A stretch of 64,000 bases of DNA. It comes from Kribbella sp. CA-293567. Its GTDB lineage: Bacteria; Actinomycetota; Actinomycetes; Propionibacteriales; Kribbellaceae. The notes under the pieces were generated by a model. That model made no database searches. It worked only from the letters and a program-made list of their open reading frames with translations, and was not told the DNA's origin. The stretch lies in the NCBI RefSeq assembly GCF_027627575.1, contig NZ_CP114065.1:6696001-6760000 (forward strand), read 5' to 3'. The position numbers and the translations under genes were made by a program. Of this stretch, positions 8,295-16,805 are shown piece after piece (within the stretch, counting starts at the first letter, position 1; every line of letters starts with the position of its first letter).

Positions 8295-8660
8295 TCACTC
8301 AGGCCTATGGGTCGTCCGTGAGCAGCCGAGCATGGAACTCCAGTCTCGGAGGCGGCGGACAGCAAGGGTCAGGTCGCGGTGGAAGCTCATCGGGTCCGAG
8401 GGGGCCGAGTCTTCTAGGTAGCAGGCTTCCCAGAAGGTGCGGAGGGCTGAGAGTTCTTCTACCAGAGCGCCGTGGTGTGACCAGCATGGTGGGATCACTT
8501 TGTGGTCGAGGCGGTAGCGATCGGTTGCCCAGTCGACCCAGGTGGTGAGGCGGTCGAGCTCGTCACGGATGTCGGCGCCGTCCAGATCGCGCCAGCACAC
8601 GACGTATGGGTCGTTGGTTGGTGGGATGAGACCCAGGGCTCGGGTCAGGTCGTCGGTCAT
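8295..8660 (-). CDS. DUF4913-like conserved protein at the end of the transfer operon
   Basis: The protein is 121 residues from the ATG at 8660, overlapping the stop of the coupling-protein gene by 4 bp. The sequence is acidic and Trp-rich (LTTWVDWATDRYRLD, then CWSHHGALVEELSALR). It resembles the DUF4913-type proteins that follow coupling-protein genes in actinobacterial conjugative elements. There is no signal peptide or membrane segment. The function is unknown; context suggests a role in or regulation of DNA transfer. The exact family assignment is from memory and tentative. Confidence 0.7.
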   Translation of the reverse strand: MTDDLTRALGLIPPTNDPYVVCWRDLDGADIRDELDRLTTWVDWATDRYRLDHKVIPPCWSHHGALVEELSALRTFWEACYLEDSAPSDPMSFHRDLTLAVRRLRDWSSMLGCSRTTHRPE

Positions 8661-10411
8661 GTGGTCTCGAAGATGCTGTGACGGATCTGCTCGGCGTCCG
8701 CGCGGTCGGTCCACGGGGTCATCTTCAGGAGTATCGGCGGTGCTGTGCGGGCGAGCAGTACGCCGGTACCGAACGGCAGCGTTCGGATGACGTCGGGCGG
8801 GAGAATCGCGATCCGGCGGGTGTTGGTCGAGATTGTGCGGCCGCCGTCGGCTCCGCGGCTCCAGTTGCGTAGTTCTTCGTCTCGTTCGCCGCAGACGGCG
8901 CTGAGGTCCTGGAGGTCGCGGGTCTGTGCTGAGCCGCCGAGGATGAGGCGGAGGGTAGCGGCGTCCCACATCGCCGCGGCGGCCTGCTCGCCCCAGCGAT
9001 CGCGTGATTGAGCGAGGGACTGGATGACGACGAGCGTGGAGATGCCGGAGCCTCCGCCATCTGCCATCAGGGACGGCAGGGAAGGTACTGCGCAGAGGTT
9101 GGCGATCTCGTCGAGCACCAGAGACAACGGTGGTTCCAGGCGCCCACCAAGGTTCTTGGCGGCCATCTGCCGGGCTGATTCGGTGATGTCCTCGAGCAGG
9201 GCCGCGATGAAGGACGAGGTTGCACTGGCGCCCGCGCCTGTACCAAGGAGATAGATGGTGCCCTTCTCTCGGATGAAGGTGGCCGGGTCTAGGCCCTCCC
9301 CCGGCGGTGGGTCGAAGGCCTTGCGGACGGCAGGATCGGCGAGCGCGGAGAGGGCGGAGCGGACGCCGGCCCAGATCGCGTCACGGGTCCGGCTTTCCAT
9401 GCGGACGATGCCGTCCAAGGTGTCTCCCCAGCCCTCGGCTGCGATCGAGGACTGGTTCAGGATGGTGACGGCTTCGATGGCCGAGGCCGGTTCGAGCCCC
9501 CAGCGGTAGAGCTGGGCGATCCCGGTGTCGTCGATGGCTGCGGCGTGCAGGAGACCGCGCAACGCCATCTCGGTCTGGCCGTGCCAGAACGCGCCGTCCG
9601 ATACCCCGCCTTTGGCGAAGCCGGCGCCTGCAGCGAGTCCGGTTGCCCGAACCATGGCGGTACCGGGGTTCTCGCATCCACGAACCGGTGACCACCGGAT
9701 TCCCTCGGTCTTCGACAGCCCCTGCGGATCGAAGGCAGCCACCGGACCTATCGTTCGGCGCCGCCCGAGAGTTGCGACGAGATTGTCCGGCCGAGTCGAG
9801 GTGGTGACGACTGCGCCAGGTGCGTCGATGATGGCACCGATGATCTGATGCAGCCCTTTGCCTGAACGGGGCGGGCCGACGACGATGACCGAGTCCTCGA
9901 CCGATGCCCAGCATCCACTCCCCCGCGAGTGCCCTAGCAAGGTTCCAACCTCGGTCGGTGAGTTGCCCGATGCGAGAGGCCGCGCTGAGCGACCACGTCG
10001 TACCACCTGACGGCGACCCACCGCGGCTTCGACATCGGCCTTGGTCGCCAACCCGGGGCGTGCGGCCAATGCCGTGCCCCGGCTGGATGCTCCGGCCCTC
10101 CGCCGAACAATCAGCCGACCAACACCTATCCCGCACGCCAGCGGACCACCAATCAGCAAACTGAGAACGACCCAGTACGTCGTCGGTGGCAACTCATCTC
10201 GCTCCAGCCCGAACGCGGCGGCGGGGTTGCCGGGATGCAGTGGTACGCCAAGTGCGTCGATCCAAGCGCTGTCGACCCATCTGCCGGTTGTCACAAGGCA
10301 GCCGAGGCCGCCAGCCAGGTACAACATGCCGGCACAAGCCAGTACCACCGCTGCGGCGGCGATCGCCAGGTCCGTCGTCTCGGTCGGCGCTTTGGGGCGG
10401 TTTGGTCGCAT
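8657..10411 (-). CDS. VirD4/TraG-like type IV coupling protein ATPase
   Basis: The protein is 584 residues. Two membrane segments (about 15-40 and 78-100) precede a TraM/VirD4 ATPase domain with Walker A GPPRSGKG at 179-186 and Walker B LVLDEIAN at 431-438. Coupling proteins recruit the relaxase-DNA complex and pump DNA into the secretion channel. The ATG at 10411 is chosen because it lies 3 bp beyond the stop of the VirB4-like gene, while a longer frame upstream runs through that gene. It is part of a compact minus-strand operon. Confidence 0.88.
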   Translation of the reverse strand: MRPNRPKAPTETTDLAIAAAAVVLACAGMLYLAGGLGCLVTTGRWVDSAWIDALGVPLHPGNPAAAFGLERDELPPTTYWVVLSLLIGGPLACGIGVGRLIVRRRAGASSRGTALAARPGLATKADVEAAVGRRQVVRRGRSARPLASGNSPTEVGTLLGHSRGSGCWASVEDSVIVVGPPRSGKGLHQIIGAIIDAPGAVVTTSTRPDNLVATLGRRRTIGPVAAFDPQGLSKTEGIRWSPVRGCENPGTAMVRATGLAAGAGFAKGGVSDGAFWHGQTEMALRGLLHAAAIDDTGIAQLYRWGLEPASAIEAVTILNQSSIAAEGWGDTLDGIVRMESRTRDAIWAGVRSALSALADPAVRKAFDPPPGEGLDPATFIREKGTIYLLGTGAGASATSSFIAALLEDITESARQMAAKNLGGRLEPPLSLVLDEIANLCAVPSLPSLMADGGGSGISTLVVIQSLAQSRDRWGEQAAAAMWDAATLRLILGGSAQTRDLQDLSAVCGERDEELRNWSRGADGGRTISTNTRRIAILPPDVIRTLPFGTGVLLARTAPPILLKMTPWTDRADAEQIRHSIFETT

Positions 10412-10413
10412 GC

Positions 10414-11679
10414 TCACATCCGCCCATCCGTGTCGAAGAGCTGCACCTCGCGGACGTGGCGAACCAACTGCACCACGAACGACCTGCTCGGCAGACGCCA
10501 GAGCGCCCGACCTTTGGGCAGTTTGGCAATCGTCGCAATCTCCACATCGGTGAGGCCGAGCAGGCTCGCTGTGCGGGCGAGCTGGTCCGACTCCTGCCGG
10601 AGCATGATTCGCGTCGAACAGTCTGCGAGTAGACCTTCCGCAAGCGCTCGCGCCTCTGATCCCAGATCTCCGACAGCAGCCAGGTCGGACAGCCGGTGCA
10701 CGATCAGAACATTGGAGATGCCCCAAGCCCGTGAAAGTTTCCACTGCTCCTGCATCCGGCGGAGCAGCGCCGGGTCCCGCATGACGCGCCAGCCCTCGTC
10801 GTACACGATGTAGCGGTTGCCGCCAGCAGGATCGGCGACGGCTGCCTCCAGCCACGATGATGCACAGGCCAGAGTGAGGCGGAGCGCCTGGTCGTTGCCG
10901 CCGCTACCAATCCAGGACGAGTCCAACGAGACCATCGGCGCGGCCGGATCGAACTCGGTGGTCGACGGCCCGTCGAACATGCCAGACAGATCTCCATGCA
11001 CCAGACGCCTGATCGCGTGAGCGACCTCCCGACCGTCGGTGGTCAGGCTGCTCGCTTTCAGTCCTGCACGTTCGGCACAGCGGCTGTCCGGTGTGAACAG
11101 CGCCACCACTACATCGGGGATTGTCGGGTCGGGCACTTGGGCGCAGACGGTCTCCAGGGCGAGGTCCAGAGCGGTGTGTTCGATGGCAGCCAGCGGGCGG
11201 CCGAGGGTTGACTCGGCCAAGGTGCCGAGTAGCGCACGTCGGCGGGACCAGACGATGCGGTCCCACTCATCGGTTGCGACAGCGTCTGGTCGGCGACCGG
11301 CGTCGAGTGGATTCAGGCGCGTCGGCAGGCCGGGGCCGAGTTTGATCGCCGTACCGCCCATAGCTTCGGTCACCGACGTCCACTCCCCCTTCGGATCACA
11401 CGGGATGTAGGCCTTGTGGCCAAGCGCGATCGATCGCGTAATCAAGGCCTTCGCTGTCGAGGACTTGCCGCTCCCGATGACGCCGGCCAGCAAAATGTTC
11501 GGGTTCGTGATGATCCGGCTTTGGTAGAGAACCCACGGGTCGTAGACGAACGACCCTCCACTGAACACATCAGAGCCGATATAGGTGCCGTCGGCCCCTA
11601 GACCACCTTCCGCGAGAAACGGATAGGCAACCTGAGCGATCCGAGTCGTTGCGCGGTGAGCGTCGACGAGAAGATCCAT
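10414..11679 (-). CDS. VirB4/TraC-like ATPase of a conjugative secretion system
   Basis: The protein is 421 residues. Walker A GVIGSGKSS lies at 66-74 and Walker B YIVYDEGW at 290-297, with the conserved DPKGEW motif near residue 95. It corresponds to the C-terminal ATPase half of VirB4. The N-terminal half is supplied here by the separate SCO6880 protein encoded just upstream, a split usual in actinobacterial elements. The start at 11679 overlaps the SCO6880 stop (ATGA). It should be a membrane-associated hexameric motor of the transfer apparatus. Confidence 0.87.
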   Translation of the reverse strand: MDLLVDAHRATTRIAQVAYPFLAEGGLGADGTYIGSDVFSGGSFVYDPWVLYQSRIITNPNILLAGVIGSGKSSTAKALITRSIALGHKAYIPCDPKGEWTSVTEAMGGTAIKLGPGLPTRLNPLDAGRRPDAVATDEWDRIVWSRRRALLGTLAESTLGRPLAAIEHTALDLALETVCAQVPDPTIPDVVVALFTPDSRCAERAGLKASSLTTDGREVAHAIRRLVHGDLSGMFDGPSTTEFDPAAPMVSLDSSWIGSGGNDQALRLTLACASSWLEAAVADPAGGNRYIVYDEGWRVMRDPALLRRMQEQWKLSRAWGISNVLIVHRLSDLAAVGDLGSEARALAEGLLADCSTRIMLRQESDQLARTASLLGLTDVEIATIAKLPKGRALWRLPSRSFVVQLVRHVREVQLFDTDGRM

Positions 11680-13079
11680 CACAGTCCAATCCCGAACGGC
11701 AGGGCGCCTGCGAGAAAGCCGTCGGCCTGCTGACCGACCAGGCGTCGAAGATCCAGGAGGGCTTGCGTTGCGGCGATCTCGACCTCCATACATGCGTCGT
11801 CAAGCTTCTCCTCATCATCCGCAGAGACGACGACCAGTCCAAGCCAGCGGACGTCGCCGTGGCCAGCGGCCAGATCGCGTTCGCGTTGTGCGACGTCCGC
11901 GTCCTGCTGTCGGTCCTCTTCTGTTTCCAATTGCCCGATTCGCTTCCGAGTCGTTCGGTCGGTGATCCGCTCGACCTGGTGCCGTCGGGCGTCGCGCAGC
12001 GCCCTGGCCATCGGGATCGGCTGCAGCACCAAGGTGAAGGTTCGTCGGATCCCCGGCTTCAATAGCAGCGGACTCAGAAACGACGGAGTCGTCCGAACCC
12101 TCGGCCACTCCGAGATGACATAGACCCGGTGAAACGACGAGTCGGTCCTGAGCAAGTCCCAGTCGGCATCAATCGCCAGAGGACTGACATCAGCGGCCTC
12201 GGAGACCTTCGGACCCCGCACGGCCTTCGGATCGAAAGCGAGTCGCAGACTCATCGTCAGATCGTCCGCGGCAAGCCAGGTACCGACAACTCCTGCCGAC
12301 GCCAAGGAAGTCTGAAACGCTCGTGCCTCGGACTCCAGTACGGCGACAGCTCCCGTGATTCCGCCGCCGTGCTTGCGCACCTCCCGAGATACCGCATCGA
12401 GATTCACGGCGAAGGCGAACAACGTCTCGTGTTTCGCGGCGGCCGGCGCCGCTCTGTCGAGCAGGTCGGTATAGATCGCACCTGCAGACGTTCTGGCGTC
12501 GACGTTCCGCCGCTTCGCCCAGGCGCCGACCTCATCGCCTGGATCGGGCAAGGTCCGCTCCAGGATCTGTGCCCTTGCAATCCGGTTGCCGTGACACAAT
12601 CCCGCGATCATCTGCCCGTACGCCGTGACGCGCCGGTCCTGCTCGTCGGAGTTCTGCAGGAGGTGCGCCGGTCCCTCAATTCGGGCCACCGCGATGAGCC
12701 TGTTTCTCCGCTTGTCGTGGACGATCCCGATCCTTGAGTTCCAGCTCAGCAGTTCCAGCTTTTCACCGGGCAACTGGAGTCGGCCGTGGTTGCGCGGCTG
12801 CATCACACGAGCCCGATATGAGCGTGGCCGCCAAAACGACACAGCTCGCAGGACCAGCCAGCGGTGCATCGGTAGCCCTTCAGCTTTTGCGAAGGCAACT
12901 ACCAGGATCAGACCTGCGGCGACCATCCCGACCGACTTCACCACCGGCGTCGCCGTGGTGACGACTGCGAGTGTCGAAGTGAGAACCGCCGCCGCCACTA
13001 ACGCCACCTGGATTGGACGAAGCCCAAGCAGGACGGCATTGCGTTCTGGACGAGGAAATCGAGTCGACAGTGTGGACAT
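11679..13079 (-). CDS. SCO6880 family protein (PrgI/VirB3-VirB4 N-terminal-like)
   Basis: The protein is 466 residues. Two adjacent membrane segments at about 20-65 have the PrgI-like look (GLRPIQVALVAAAVL), followed by a long soluble region corresponding to the N-terminal part of VirB4-type proteins. SCO6880 proteins are constant partners of the TrbL-like channel and the ATP-binding protein in actinobacterial transfer loci. Both ends overlap neighbours by ATGA. No ATP-binding motif is present, as expected for this family. Confidence 0.85.
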   Translation of the reverse strand: MSTLSTRFPRPERNAVLLGLRPIQVALVAAAVLTSTLAVVTTATPVVKSVGMVAAGLILVVAFAKAEGLPMHRWLVLRAVSFWRPRSYRARVMQPRNHGRLQLPGEKLELLSWNSRIGIVHDKRRNRLIAVARIEGPAHLLQNSDEQDRRVTAYGQMIAGLCHGNRIARAQILERTLPDPGDEVGAWAKRRNVDARTSAGAIYTDLLDRAAPAAAKHETLFAFAVNLDAVSREVRKHGGGITGAVAVLESEARAFQTSLASAGVVGTWLAADDLTMSLRLAFDPKAVRGPKVSEAADVSPLAIDADWDLLRTDSSFHRVYVISEWPRVRTTPSFLSPLLLKPGIRRTFTLVLQPIPMARALRDARRHQVERITDRTTRKRIGQLETEEDRQQDADVAQRERDLAAGHGDVRWLGLVVVSADDEEKLDDACMEVEIAATQALLDLRRLVGQQADGFLAGALPFGIGL

Positions 13080-14353
13080 CAGCGGCTTCCCCCGTCGGTG
13101 TCGTGATCAGCCTGGGCGCCTGGACCGTCCGAGGTGTTGACCGATACTTCGCTGGTCGAGGTGGCGATGGCCGTTGGTGTGTCGCCGGTATCGCTAGCCG
13201 GTAATGCAGGTGGGACAACCGCACTGGCTGTCTCAGATGCCGTCGAGCCGGCGTCTGCTTGGTCCGCTGGCGGATGGGAAGCATCGCCGCTCACACTCGC
13301 TTCGTCGCCTGCAACGTTCGAGTCGCCGTTGCCCATCGACTCCTCCGTCCAGCCATGCGCGCTCGTTAAGTCACCTTCGTCGCCCACGATCGGACCCGGG
13401 CCTCCTTCACCGGAGCCGCCAAAGTGGTCGGCGCCGATGGCCCGAGCTTGATCGACCTGGCTCTTTGCCGCAGTTGCTCCCGACAAACCCTGTTGGATTG
13501 CGTGGCCAGCCGCCTGGCTGTGATCGCCGGCCCAATGGATGAAGGTGAACGTCGCGAACGGCGCCAAGGCCGCCATCGCCAGGAGAAGGACACCCGCCAA
13601 GAACGTCCCGACGCTCGCTTCTCCCGACGGGGTGGTGTTGCCGGTAGCAGAGATTCCTACTGCGAACACCACTGCCATCGCGACCTTGGAGAACACGAGG
13701 GCACCGACTACTTCGACGTATCGGCGCAGCCAGTGCCTACTGGCTGACCAGGTCCAACTGGCCAGCGCGAGTGGCACGAACACGCCGAACGCGACGATCG
13801 CGACATCGCGCAGCAGCATCACGACGTACAGGGAGATGATCGCGATCAAGCCGAGGAACACTGCCACCAGAAGAAATCCACCGAGGGTTCCCACCGACAG
13901 CAGGCTGCCGATGTCGACCATGCGTTTCAGCCCGTCCGCGGTGGCTTCGTTGCCGATGATCGCCAGTGAGATCTCATCGACGGCTTTGCCGCTCGCTGCC
14001 AGGATCGCGATTGCGAAGGGCACGCCGACGGTGCCGATCACAGCACCGACCAGCGCGTGACCAAGGCGGCCCGGCTCGCGGCGTATGGCTGCCGACACGC
14101 ATTGCAGTACGAACAGTCCGACAAGCAGCGGTAAGGAGATGGTGACCATCAAGTCGAGGTTGTCGTTCCACCACTGCTGGTCGAAACGGGGCGACGTGCT
14201 CGAGCTGAACTCGCTGAAGACAATGGTGGTGATGTCGGCCAGGCCACGGGCAGCCCAGCGTAGGAAGGAGTCCCAGACCGAGTTGGTGGCCGCGTTGGTG
14301 CCGCTGTCGATGACGCAGGTCACGGGGTTGAGGAGACAGTCCGACCACGCCAT
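13079..14353 (-). CDS. TrbL/VirB6-like polytopic membrane protein
   Basis: The protein is 424 residues from ATG 14353. The first third is soluble, followed by about six hydrophobic segments between residues 60 and 285 and a long, acidic, Ser/Thr/Ala-rich C-terminal tail that should be disordered. Such proteins form the inner-membrane channel of conjugative secretion systems. Its position between DUF6112 and SCO6880 genes is the standard order. The stop overlaps the SCO6880 start. Confidence 0.83.
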   Translation of the reverse strand: MAWSDCLLNPVTCVIDSGTNAATNSVWDSFLRWAARGLADITTIVFSEFSSSTSPRFDQQWWNDNLDLMVTISLPLLVGLFVLQCVSAAIRREPGRLGHALVGAVIGTVGVPFAIAILAASGKAVDEISLAIIGNEATADGLKRMVDIGSLLSVGTLGGFLLVAVFLGLIAIISLYVVMLLRDVAIVAFGVFVPLALASWTWSASRHWLRRYVEVVGALVFSKVAMAVVFAVGISATGNTTPSGEASVGTFLAGVLLLAMAALAPFATFTFIHWAGDHSQAAGHAIQQGLSGATAAKSQVDQARAIGADHFGGSGEGGPGPIVGDEGDLTSAHGWTEESMGNGDSNVAGDEASVSGDASHPPADQADAGSTASETASAVVPPALPASDTGDTPTAIATSTSEVSVNTSDGPGAQADHDTDGGSR

Positions 14354-14358
14354 CGCGG

Positions 14359-14643
14359 TCAGCCGAGGTTGATGTTGCTGAAAAAGCGGATGAGCGTGTT
14401 CGCCGACCCGATCAGGATCGCGGCGCCGGCAGCCACCAAGCAGCCGACCTTTCCTTTGCCCGCAGCATGACCGTTGCTGTTGAAGCTGCCCCATGCCCAC
14501 GCAACTGCGGAGATGACGAAGGCCGCCACGCAAAGAACCAGGCTGAAGGTGAGAAGAGCTCCGACCATCTGCCGCAGTGCCGGCAGTCCGGGCAGGCCGG
14601 TTCCGTTCGGGCTGACGCCAGGGTCCTGAAGCGGAAGCAACAT
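14359..14643 (-). CDS. DUF6112 family small membrane protein
   Basis: The protein is 94 residues with two membrane segments (about 27-50 and 65-85). The loop between them has NGHAAGKGKVG, and a conserved LPGLPALRQMVGALL lead precedes them. It matches DUF6112 proteins of actinobacterial transfer loci. Size and topology are like a VirB2-type pilin or a small channel subunit, but that role is only inferred. It ends 6 bp before the TrbL-like start. Confidence 0.82.
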   Translation of the reverse strand: MLLPLQDPGVSPNGTGLPGLPALRQMVGALLTFSLVLCVAAFVISAVAWAWGSFNSNGHAAGKGKVGCLVAAGAAILIGSANTLIRFFSNINLG

Positions 14644-14659
14644 GTACACGAGAGGTCCT

Positions 14660-15241
14660 TCAGTAGATGGGTGGGGCCCAGCCGAGGTAGGTCGCACCCC
14701 AGCGGGACTCGATGAGGCCGAACTCGACGTCGTAGACGCCGCCTTCGCCCGGGAATCGGTCGTTGATGTCGTTCGAGACGATGCGGCCGTTGCCGATGTA
14801 GACGGCGACGTGGCCGAACGGACCGCCGGTAGACCAGAACAGGAGAGCGCCGACCGGGAACTGTCTGTCATGCAGATGGGCCTTGCCGGTTGCAGCCATC
14901 TGGCGCCACTGCTCTGCTGCGGAGTAGTACCCGGAGCGTGGTCTGCCCCAGATGTTCGCGGCGAGCCTTGCGCACAGCTGGTAGTAGCCGTGACCACCAA
15001 CGAGTCGGTGCGCCCGGCCTACCGCTTCGGCTGAGCCAGGAAGCCCGCCAGTGTCGCCTCCTGCATCCCCACCGGTGTCGCCCCCTGTGTCGACACCGGT
15101 AGGTGGCTCGCAGTCTTCAGGTGGTGGTTCTGTCGGTGTTGCGACGCAGAGGTCTGAGCCGCCGACCGCGATCGCGAGTGGCGCGATCAGACCGATGCCG
15201 CTGATCAGCAGCGCACCGGCTAGCGCCAGCTTGCCGATCAC
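14660..15241 (-). CDS. NlpC/P60- or CHAP-like cell-wall hydrolase of the transfer locus
   Basis: The protein is 193 residues starting at GTG 15241, overlapping the previous stop (GTGA). An N-terminal membrane anchor precedes a Gly/Asp/Thr repeat linker. Then comes a papain-like domain with a Cys in YYQLCARLAANIWG, the FPVGALLFW strand and the catalytic-type His in FGHVAVYIG. Its role would be local peptidoglycan opening for assembly of the secretion apparatus, equivalent to VirB1-type lytic enzymes. The precise subfamily (NlpC/P60 versus CHAP) is uncertain. Confidence 0.8.
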   Translation of the reverse strand: MIGKLALAGALLISGIGLIAPLAIAVGGSDLCVATPTEPPPEDCEPPTGVDTGGDTGGDAGGDTGGLPGSAEAVGRAHRLVGGHGYYQLCARLAANIWGRPRSGYYSAAEQWRQMAATGKAHLHDRQFPVGALLFWSTGGPFGHVAVYIGNGRIVSNDINDRFPGEGGVYDVEFGLIESRWGATYLGWAPPIY

Positions 15242-15843
15242 GGCTTGATCTGAGCCGTCGCTGACCAGAACTTGCAGATCGACGTACAGACCACGCCGAC
15301 GGCTGCCTGGCGATCCGCGACGATGGTCTCGGTGTCGAGTACGACGGTCTGCTTTCCGTGGACTACGAAGCCGGTCCAGCCCTCGGGAGCTGCAGCACTC
15401 TGCTGCAGCTGCTTCATCTCCGGAGTGATCTCCGCGGTGATGTAATCGACCGAGGCTCTCGCGTGGTGCAGCTCGAGCTGCTGCCACTCGGGTAGCAGCG
15501 GCAAGAGGCTTCTGGCGATGCGAGGGCCCTCGCCCACTGGGTCGGCGAAAACGCTGACTGCGTCCTGCCAGTCGTCGAAGTTGTGCTTCGCGGTGTCGTA
15601 GGTCCAGATCGCGCGGGCGTATCCGATCGCCATCGCTTTCGGGTCGGTGGTTGCCGGTCGGGTCCAGGCCTCGAGCCTCGCCGACCGCTCGTGCTGCTCG
15701 CTCGGCAGGATCGTGGGTTCGGCTGTTGCCTTCTCCGGCTCGTCCCAGCCAGGTGAACTGAAGACGAGAACGAGGACGACCGTGACGACGGTCAGAACGA
15801 TGGCGACGGGCAGCACCAGCTGTGGGCGGATGGAGTGGTTCAC
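15238..15843 (-). CDS. Membrane-anchored VirB8/TcpC-like conjugation protein
   Basis: The protein is 201 residues with a single N-terminal membrane segment (about 8-30) and an extracytoplasmic domain with an alternating helix/strand pattern. Size, topology and position ahead of the NlpC/P60-like gene fit the VirB8/TcpC-like component seen in actinobacterial transfer operons. There is no direct sequence motif, so the call rests on context. Confidence 0.65.
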   Translation of the reverse strand: MNHSIRPQLVLPVAIVLTVVTVVLVLVFSSPGWDEPEKATAEPTILPSEQHERSARLEAWTRPATTDPKAMAIGYARAIWTYDTAKHNFDDWQDAVSVFADPVGEGPRIARSLLPLLPEWQQLELHHARASVDYITAEITPEMKQLQQSAAAPEGWTGFVVHGKQTVVLDTETIVADRQAAVGVVCTSICKFWSATAQIKP

Positions 15844-15844
15844 G

Positions 15845-16006
15845 TCAGATTCCTCTCTTGGGGACGGCAGTACGCCGCAGCCATCTCAAGCCGGCAGCCG
15901 CCACGGGCGGAGGCAGAAGGCGCGGGCCGGCGAGCAGGCGCAGGTACAGCCCGAACTGGGCGCGGTAGTAGCGGATGAGCCAGTTGTGTCGGCGAATCTC
16001 AGTCAT
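15845..16006 (-). CDS. Small basic protein, function unknown
   Basis: A 53-residue frame fills the space between two genes of the operon and ends 1 bp before the next start. It begins MTEIRRHNWLIRYYRAQFGLY and is rich in Arg, Leu and Pro. Tight packing supports it being expressed; no family is recognised. Confidence 0.4.
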   Translation of the reverse strand: MTEIRRHNWLIRYYRAQFGLYLRLLAGPRLLPPPVAAAGLRWLRRTAVPKRGI

Positions 16007-16041
16007 GCCGGGATCAACGGTCGAGCTCGGCAACTTTGGGA

Positions 16042-16755
16042 TCAGGCGGATCTAGCGAGGTCGCGCCCGGAGTACTCGCTAGTCCATCGGCCGAAAAACC
16101 GCAGGTCACGGCCGGCCGCCGCTTTCAGCCACTTGCGGACCGTGAGGTCTTCGAACACCTGCGTGTCGGGTTGCCCGGCCGCAAGTCGCGCAAGTGCCGA
16201 TGGCCGAGACGGACTGCCTCGTACAAGCCAGGCAAGCGCTTCTGCTTGTGACTCCGTCACCCCGCTGAGGCGGAGTCGCGAGATGATGGTCGATCGGTAG
16301 AAGGGAGGCCCGTCGGCCGCCACTCGCATCAGCTCTCGGCCTACCGCGCTTGGCAGGCCGTGCTGCTCCAGCTCTGCGACGATCCGGTCCAAATGAGCGC
16401 CGAGCATCGGTACCTCTGGTGTCTCGACATCAGGCACCGGGTGGGTGACTGGGTGGCGCTGCCGACGCACCACCTCGGCTCGTACGGCGTCGATCAGACG
16501 CCACCGGACGTGATTTGCCAGGTAGCCCCAGGAGATACCGGCTCGGGGTGGCTTGACCGCGAGTTCGTGACACCTCTCCCAGGCAATCACCCGAGCGAGT
16601 TGCGAAGCCTCGTCCCGGCCGAGATTGGTCTTCAGCCAGAGCGGCAACGGCAGCACAATGCGATGCTCGATCGCTTCGGCCAACTGCCGAGCAGGCTCGT
16701 TCTTCCACGCTGCCTGAGCAGCGGCTCTGATGAGTACCTCCAAATCGTCTTCCAT
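16042..16755 (-). CDS. Unknown protein with a sigma-factor-like helix
   Basis: The protein is 237 residues from ATG 16755; a TTG at 16764 is possible. The middle contains WGYLANHVRWRLIDAVRAEVV followed by RRQRH, which resembles region 2 of sigma-70-like proteins. The C-terminal part (SGVTESQAEALAWLVRGSP) could be a further helix-turn-helix. No clear region 4 is seen. It lies between the primase-like genes and the secretion genes and may control the operon. This is inference only. Confidence 0.6.
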   Translation of the reverse strand: MEDDLEVLIRAAAQAAWKNEPARQLAEAIEHRIVLPLPLWLKTNLGRDEASQLARVIAWERCHELAVKPPRAGISWGYLANHVRWRLIDAVRAEVVRRQRHPVTHPVPDVETPEVPMLGAHLDRIVAELEQHGLPSAVGRELMRVAADGPPFYRSTIISRLRLSGVTESQAEALAWLVRGSPSRPSALARLAAGQPDTQVFEDLTVRKWLKAAAGRDLRFFGRWTSEYSGRDLARSA

Positions 16756-16805
16756 GGCAATCAATCTGATGCCGATGAGCCGCCTTCTGAACCTGGATCA
16801 CAAGA

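Noticed and set aside
8657..10855. Extended coupling protein starting at 10855
   Set aside because: The extra 148 codons lie inside the VirB4-like gene in another frame and look unlike protein. The ATG at 10411 fits the operon spacing.
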